Shown here piece by piece: positions 63,735 through 64,000 of a stretch of DNA of 64,000 nucleotides. Numbering within the stretch: position 1 is the stretch's first letter; every line of letters starts with the position of its first letter. This stretch comes from Afipia sp. (GTDB lineage: Bacteria > Pseudomonadota > Alphaproteobacteria > Rhizobiales > Xanthobacteraceae): contig JANINQ010000011.1 of the NCBI GenBank assembly GCA_024508675.1, forward strand, positions 1 through 64,000. The letters run 5' to 3'. The position numbers and the translations under genes are program-made. Below the pieces are notes generated by a model, which worked only from the letters and a program-made list of their open reading frames with translations, was not told the origin of the DNA and did no database searches.

Positions 63735-64000
63735 TCAAGCGACTTCGAAGATGCCTTCGACTTCGACGGCGGCATCGGAGGGGAGAGCAGCCACGCCAAC
63801 GGTGGTGCGGGCATGGCGGCCCTTGTCACCGAACGCAGCGACCATCAGGTCCGACGCGCCATTGAGAACCTTCGGCCCGTCGAGAAAGTCCGGCGTCGCA
63901 TTGACGAAGCCGCCAAGGCGCACCACGCGCGCGACCTTGTCGAGATCGCCAAGCGCCATCTTCACCTGCGCCAGCAGATTGACCGCGCAGCCGCGCGCCG
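63735..64000 (-). CDS. RidA (YjgF/YER057c/UK114) family protein, C-terminal part (truncated by window)
   Basis: The C-terminal 87 residues of a RidA-type protein, extending beyond the window. AVNLLAQVKMALGDLDKVARVVRLGGFVNATPDF, then GDKGRHARTTVGVAALPSDAAVEVEGIFEVA, carry the family's Arg (RHART) and Glu residues. RidA proteins hydrolyse reactive enamine/imine intermediates. It is upstream of the phosphodiesterase on the same strand. Confidence 0.9.
   Translation of the reverse strand, partial: ARGCAVNLLAQVKMALGDLDKVARVVRLGGFVNATPDFLDGPKVLNGASDLMVAAFGDKGRHARTTVGVAALPSDAAVEVEGIFEVA

Noticed and set aside
1-64000. CRISPR arrays, prophages or transposase genes
   Set aside because: No regularly spaced direct repeats and no recognisable transposase, integrase or phage structural gene were found.

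Overview
The window reads as high-GC chromosomal DNA from an alphaproteobacterium, most likely the Bradyrhizobium/Afipia/Rhodopseudomonas group (Nitrobacteraceae). This rests on MipZ, a phasin, ClpS/ClpA in order, the DUF1489 and DUF3253 families, a fused indolepyruvate ferredoxin oxidoreductase, and short dispersed palindromic repeats that I recall from that group. It is gene-dense housekeeping DNA with many short operons. I see no integrase, transposase, phage block or CRISPR array.

Layout. 1-6.5 kb: the C-terminal part of an indolepyruvate ferredoxin oxidoreductase, then a co-directional CoA-thioester set (SCP2-type thiolase, DUF35 Zn-ribbon/OB partner, MaoC hydratase, SDR dehydrogenase, DapA-like lyase) that looks like one degradative beta-oxidation-type pathway. 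6.5-11 kb: Nudix hydrolase, BtuF-like binding protein, OxyR, an unassigned glycosidase-like protein and tRNA-Arg(UCG). 11-20 kb: a periplasmic PQQ/haem c alcohol dehydrogenase, a TPR protein, two poorly known proteins, glutathione-dependent formaldehyde dehydrogenase, an EamA exporter and a photolyase. 20-29.5 kb: chemoreceptor, 1-Cys peroxiredoxin, alkaline-phosphatase-fold enzyme, biotin carboxylase subunit (PccA type), oxaloacetate decarboxylase, acylphosphatase, and a divergent LysR/tautomerase pair. 30-37 kb: an acetyltransferase-like/TPR fusion, LipB, an orphan FliN, tRNA-Leu(GAG), small proteins, two tandem polysaccharide deacetylases and an M15-like peptidase. 37-48.5 kb: small regulators and enzymes, GST, PanC, MipZ, a VWA protein and a membrane-anchored J-protein. 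48.5-64 kb: a D,D-carboxypeptidase with SPOR domain, phasin, TadG-like pilus protein, ClpS-ClpA, lytic transglycosylase with SPOR-like tail, AzlCD exporter, HIT protein, FUSC protein, a GNAT-like protein, a glycerophosphodiesterase and the end of a RidA protein.

Themes: thioester and alcohol catabolism feeding propionyl/acetyl-CoA and C1 detoxification; peroxide defence (OxyR, peroxiredoxin, photolyase, GST); cell-envelope remodelling (DacC-like enzyme, SLT, M15, deacetylases, TadG). I did not find a convincing new multigene system. The most interesting points are small: operator-like palindromes (OxyR, LysR/tautomerase, phasin), a nested pair of CTAGTG-ended palindromic elements near 46.4 kb, a divergent lipB/fliN start pair 15 bp apart, an acetyltransferase-like/TPR fusion, a 45-residue acidic protein, and a few unassigned conserved-looking proteins.
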